Source: Lepidonotus clava (Eukaryota; Annelida; Polychaeta; Phyllodocida; Polynoidae). From it: DNA of 64,000 nucleotides. Of the stretch, positions 61,105-64,000 are shown one piece after another. Location: the NCBI GenBank assembly GCA_936440205.1, contig OW387135.1, forward strand, positions 21,802,792-21,866,791, given 5' to 3'. The notes beneath the pieces were generated by a model. It was not told the origin of the DNA and searched no databases. It saw nothing but the letters and a program-made list of their open reading frames with translations. The translations under genes were made by a program, and so were the position numbers. Position 1 is the stretch's first letter. The number at the start of each line of letters is the position of its first letter.

Positions 61105-62322
61105 CTACAATATACATTGTTACTATACTGATCTCAATAATATAGAGCAGTTAAGTGCGTTATTCAAATTTCTCCCTAAGGCACACACACTGTCACAATT
61201 TTTTTGACACTTCAGTAAGTACCAAGGTGTTGTGCTGATTCAGTAATGTTTGTCAACATTTCTTTATAGAAGCTAACGATAAATATAACAGGAATCGATA
61301 CTAACTAACTAAAGGCCCAATCGTAATCATTCTCATTAGGCTGAAGTATTGAGGGTTACTTACTTCATTAATGTTAGTCAGGGAAGGTTGGTATAAGGGT
61401 CACTATGTTTTCAGCTTATTCACTCAATTTCATATTAGTCCTTCATTTTTCTGATCTTCCTCTGTTAAGGATAGACACCAGTGATTGGGGGGGGGGGGGG
61501 GGTGAATGGCACGGCTCTCTTTAATCACAATCACAGGATTTGCTTCTTTTAGTCTATCTAAATAGAAACTATCTTTAAATAGCCAAGGATTAAACATATA
61601 TAACCATATAAATCATATAGAAATAGATGGAAAAATGCATTTGCAAGGGGGTTGAAATACTTAAAATAATGATATTCAAATTTATTTTTTGAACATCAAT
61701 ATTTCACTTGATATTTAACCTAATGCTTCGAAACTTTTGGAGCATCTTTTTGACATATAGATGGAGGGAAGCATGTCTCAGAATTTTGATTTAGGTCTTA
61801 GTTCTCATTTCTTTGACATGTAGAAAATTTATTTTTTTAAAAAGTAAAAAAAAGTTTGCCGTTTTTTGTCGTTTTTGACCATAAAATCAAATCTAAGCCA
61901 TAAATAAAAAAACTGAGACACGCTTCCCTGCATATGGATGTTCTTAAGGTGTGTGTAAAATCTTGTTCATGGGAAACAAATATTTACCAAGAAATTGATG
62001 TTCAAAAAAATAAAAGAAAAAAATAAATTTTTATTTGATAAAACCTGTGTTTCTATTTCCTTACTAATTCTTCTTACAGCAACTGATAGACAGAAATAAG
62101 ACCTTTTCAATGATGTATAACATGGTACGATCAGAGTCCTTGTTAAATAGCCATTTATGCTTTCCTGAATCGGCCCCCAACCACTGGTGTCTCTCCTTAA
62201 CTGCATGACACTTGACAGCATTCTGCCCGCTGGAAGGCGCATGATGTGCCTGACAGTTATTCGTGTTTGTGTAATGAATGGTGGATTGTGTCAGTACAAT
62301 CTTTATGATAATATGCACATAC

Positions 62323-62616
62323 CTGTAACAGTAAGATATATGATATCTCTGTTTTTTCCTTCTTCTCGACAAATATATATTCCAGCATCTTCAGGTCTGA
62401 CTTTTTTAATGTTGTACTCGTGAGAAGCTTTTACCTCTGTTACATTGGGCCATTTGATGTTCAGGGAGGTGTTAACCAATGAATGCCCAGTAGCATTCTC
62501 TAATTTGATCCAATTTAGTTTTGATTGATCTCCATGAGAACAGCTCATTGTGACAGGATTTCCCTCGCTCTCAGTTATGTTCCATGTGTTGTTGGATGAT
62601 GGACCAGCAGGTTGAT
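62323..62616 (-). CDS. Ig-domain exon 2 of the array
   Basis: A 294-bp phase 1-1 exon with the same acceptor and donor as exon 1. It encodes QPAGPSSNNTWNITESEGNP, the Cys of VTMSC, the Trp of LNWIKL, NIKWPNVTEVKASHEYNIKK and EDAGIYICREEGKNRD, then the G strand. It has an extra N-glycosylation site (NVT) absent from exon 1. It lies one repeat unit (about 1511 bp) upstream in the gene. Symmetrical phase means it can be skipped or used without breaking the frame. Confidence 0.88.
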
Positions 62617-63833
62617 CTACAATATACATTGTTACTATACTGATCTCAATAATATAGAGCAGTTAAGTGCGTTATTCAAATTTCTCCCTAAGGCACACAC
62701 ACTGTCACAATTTTTTTGACACTTCAGTAAGTACCAAGGTGTTGTGCTGATTCAGTAATGTTTGTCAACATTTCTTTATAGAAGCTAACGATAAATATAA
62801 CAGGAATCGATACTAACTAACTAAAGGCCCAATCGTAATCATTCTCATTAGGCTGAAGTATTGAGGGTTACTTACTTCATTAATGTTAGTCAGGGAAGGT
62901 TGGTATAAGGGTCACTATGTTTTCAGCTTATTCACTCAATTTCATATTAGTCCTTCATTTTTCTGATCTTCCTCTGTTAAGGATAGACACCAGTGATTGG
63001 GGGGGGGGGGGGGTGAATGGCACGGCTCTCTTTAATCACAATCACAGGATTTGCTTCTTTTAGTCTATCTAAATAGAAACTATCTTTAAATAGCCAAGGA
63101 TTAAACATATATAACCATATAAATCATATAGAAATAGATGGAAAAATGCATTTGCAAGGGGGTTGAAATACTTAAAATAATGATATTCAAATTTATTTTT
63201 TGAACATCAATATTTCACTTGATATTTAACCTAATGCTTCGAAACTTTTGGAGCATCTTTTTGACATATAGATGGAGGGAAGCATGTCTCAGAATTTTGA
63301 TTTAGGTCTTAGTTCTCATTTCTTTGACATGTAGAAAATTTATTTTTTTAAAAAGTAAAAAAAAGTTTGCCGTTTTTTGTCGTTTTTGACCATAAAATCA
63401 AATCTAAGCCATAAATAAAAAAACTGAGACACGCTTCCCTGCATATGGATGTTCTTAAGGTGTGTGTAAAATCTTGTTCATGGGAAACAAATATTTACCA
63501 AGAAATTGATGTTCAAAAAAATAAAAGAAAAAAATAAATTTTTATTTGATAAAACCTGTGTTTCTATTTCCTTACTAATTCTTCTTACAGCAACTGATAG
63601 ACAGAAATAAGACCTTTTCAATGATGTATAACATGGTACGATCAGAGTCCTTGTTAAATAGCCATTTATGCTTTCCTGAATCGGCCCCCAACCACTGGTG
63701 TCTCTCCTTAACTGCATGACACTTGACAGCATTCTGCCCGCTGGAAGGCGCATGATGTGCCTGACAGTTATTCGTGTTTGTGTAATGAATGGTGGATTGT
63801 GTCAGTACAATCTTTATGATAATATGCACATAC

Positions 63834-64000
63834 CTGTAACAGTAAGATATATGATATCTCTGTTTTTTCTTTCTTCTCGACAAATATATATTCCAGCATC
63901 TTCAGGTCTGACTTTTTTAATGTTGTACTCGTGAGAAGCTTTTACCTCTGTTACATTGGGCCATTTGATGTTCAGGGAGGTGTTAACCAATGATTGCCCA
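63834..64000 (-). CDS. Ig-domain exon 3 of the array (cut by window end)
   Basis: C-terminal 167 bp of a third Ig exon with the same donor ACAG-GTATGT. Compared with exon 2 there are two differences, both amino-acid-changing: Gly to Arg in REEGKN, and His to Gln in TGHSL. The rest, including the F-strand Cys, is identical. The array therefore continues beyond the window, where the 5' exons and signal peptide must lie. Confidence 0.85.

Larger units (their letters stand above)
60754..64000 (-). repeat. Tandem repeat of ~1511 bp carrying one Ig exon per unit
   Basis: 60943-62454 and 62455-63965 are virtually identical; the only intron difference I see is a G run of 16 (61487-61502) against 15 (62999-63013). 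Each unit holds half of two Ig exons and a 1.2-kb intron. A G+C-richer patch in the intron (62150-62260, 63661-63771) has open minus-strand frames but no convincing splice sites. Near-identity implies very recent duplication or ongoing homogenisation. Confidence 0.9.

Noticed and set aside
62064-62372. Additional exon in the intron of each Ig repeat unit
   Set aside because: The minus-strand frame merely runs on from the Ig exon in another frame. No splice pair joins it in phase 1 without a stop.
1-64000. CRISPR arrays, bacterial operons, rRNA genes
   Set aside because: The sequence is animal nuclear DNA. The regularly spaced repeats seen are minisatellites or transposon sub-repeats without spacers of unrelated sequence.

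Overview
The window is nuclear DNA of an animal. It has GT-AG spliced exons, an immunoglobulin-superfamily gene, LTR retroelements, a tRNA-derived SINE, many miniature DNA transposons and several microsatellites, and no bacterial-type gene organisation. An A+T-rich marine invertebrate (possibly a deuterostome such as an echinoderm or hemichordate) would fit, but nothing here fixes the taxon.

Layout. 1-6172 is the 5' part of a Ty3/Gypsy-type LTR retroelement on the minus strand: pol, gag, primer-binding site, then a 620-bp 5' LTR. It appears to lie inside the leader of a second minus-strand LTR element (6173-8828), whose leader holds three minisatellites. From about 9 to 60 kb I find no convincing host protein gene. 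This 'desert' is packed with short inverted-repeat elements. At least nine share TA-flanked ends of the type AAGnCC..ACCCACT..GCGATTTT, three are flanked by TTAA, and one is a CCAAT-rich fold-back. A 4.4-kb palindrome (24576-28961) is built of about ten ~355-bp units carrying nuclear-receptor half-sites, with a SINE in one arm. A G-rich 12-bp minisatellite lies at 29935-30240. A tandem segmental duplication (33689-37393 and 37394-39749) has received different insertions in its two copies: a TG...CA solo LTR in the first and a 362-bp element with perfect ends in the second. Possible regulatory islands lie at 46.3 kb (CTCF-like) and 49.4-49.7 kb (YY1 and E2F motifs).

The host gene. At 60.0-64.0 kb, on the minus strand, sits the 3' part of an Ig-superfamily membrane receptor. 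Three near-identical 294-bp phase 1-1 Ig exons (the last cut by the window edge) are spaced about 1511 bp apart. They are followed by a phase-1 exon coding one transmembrane helix and a very short tail with a stop codon. Every Ig exon is in phase with the next and with the membrane exon, so the array could be spliced as serial domains or as alternatives. The array grew by unequal exchange inside an exon, which left the membrane-proximal exon a chimera.
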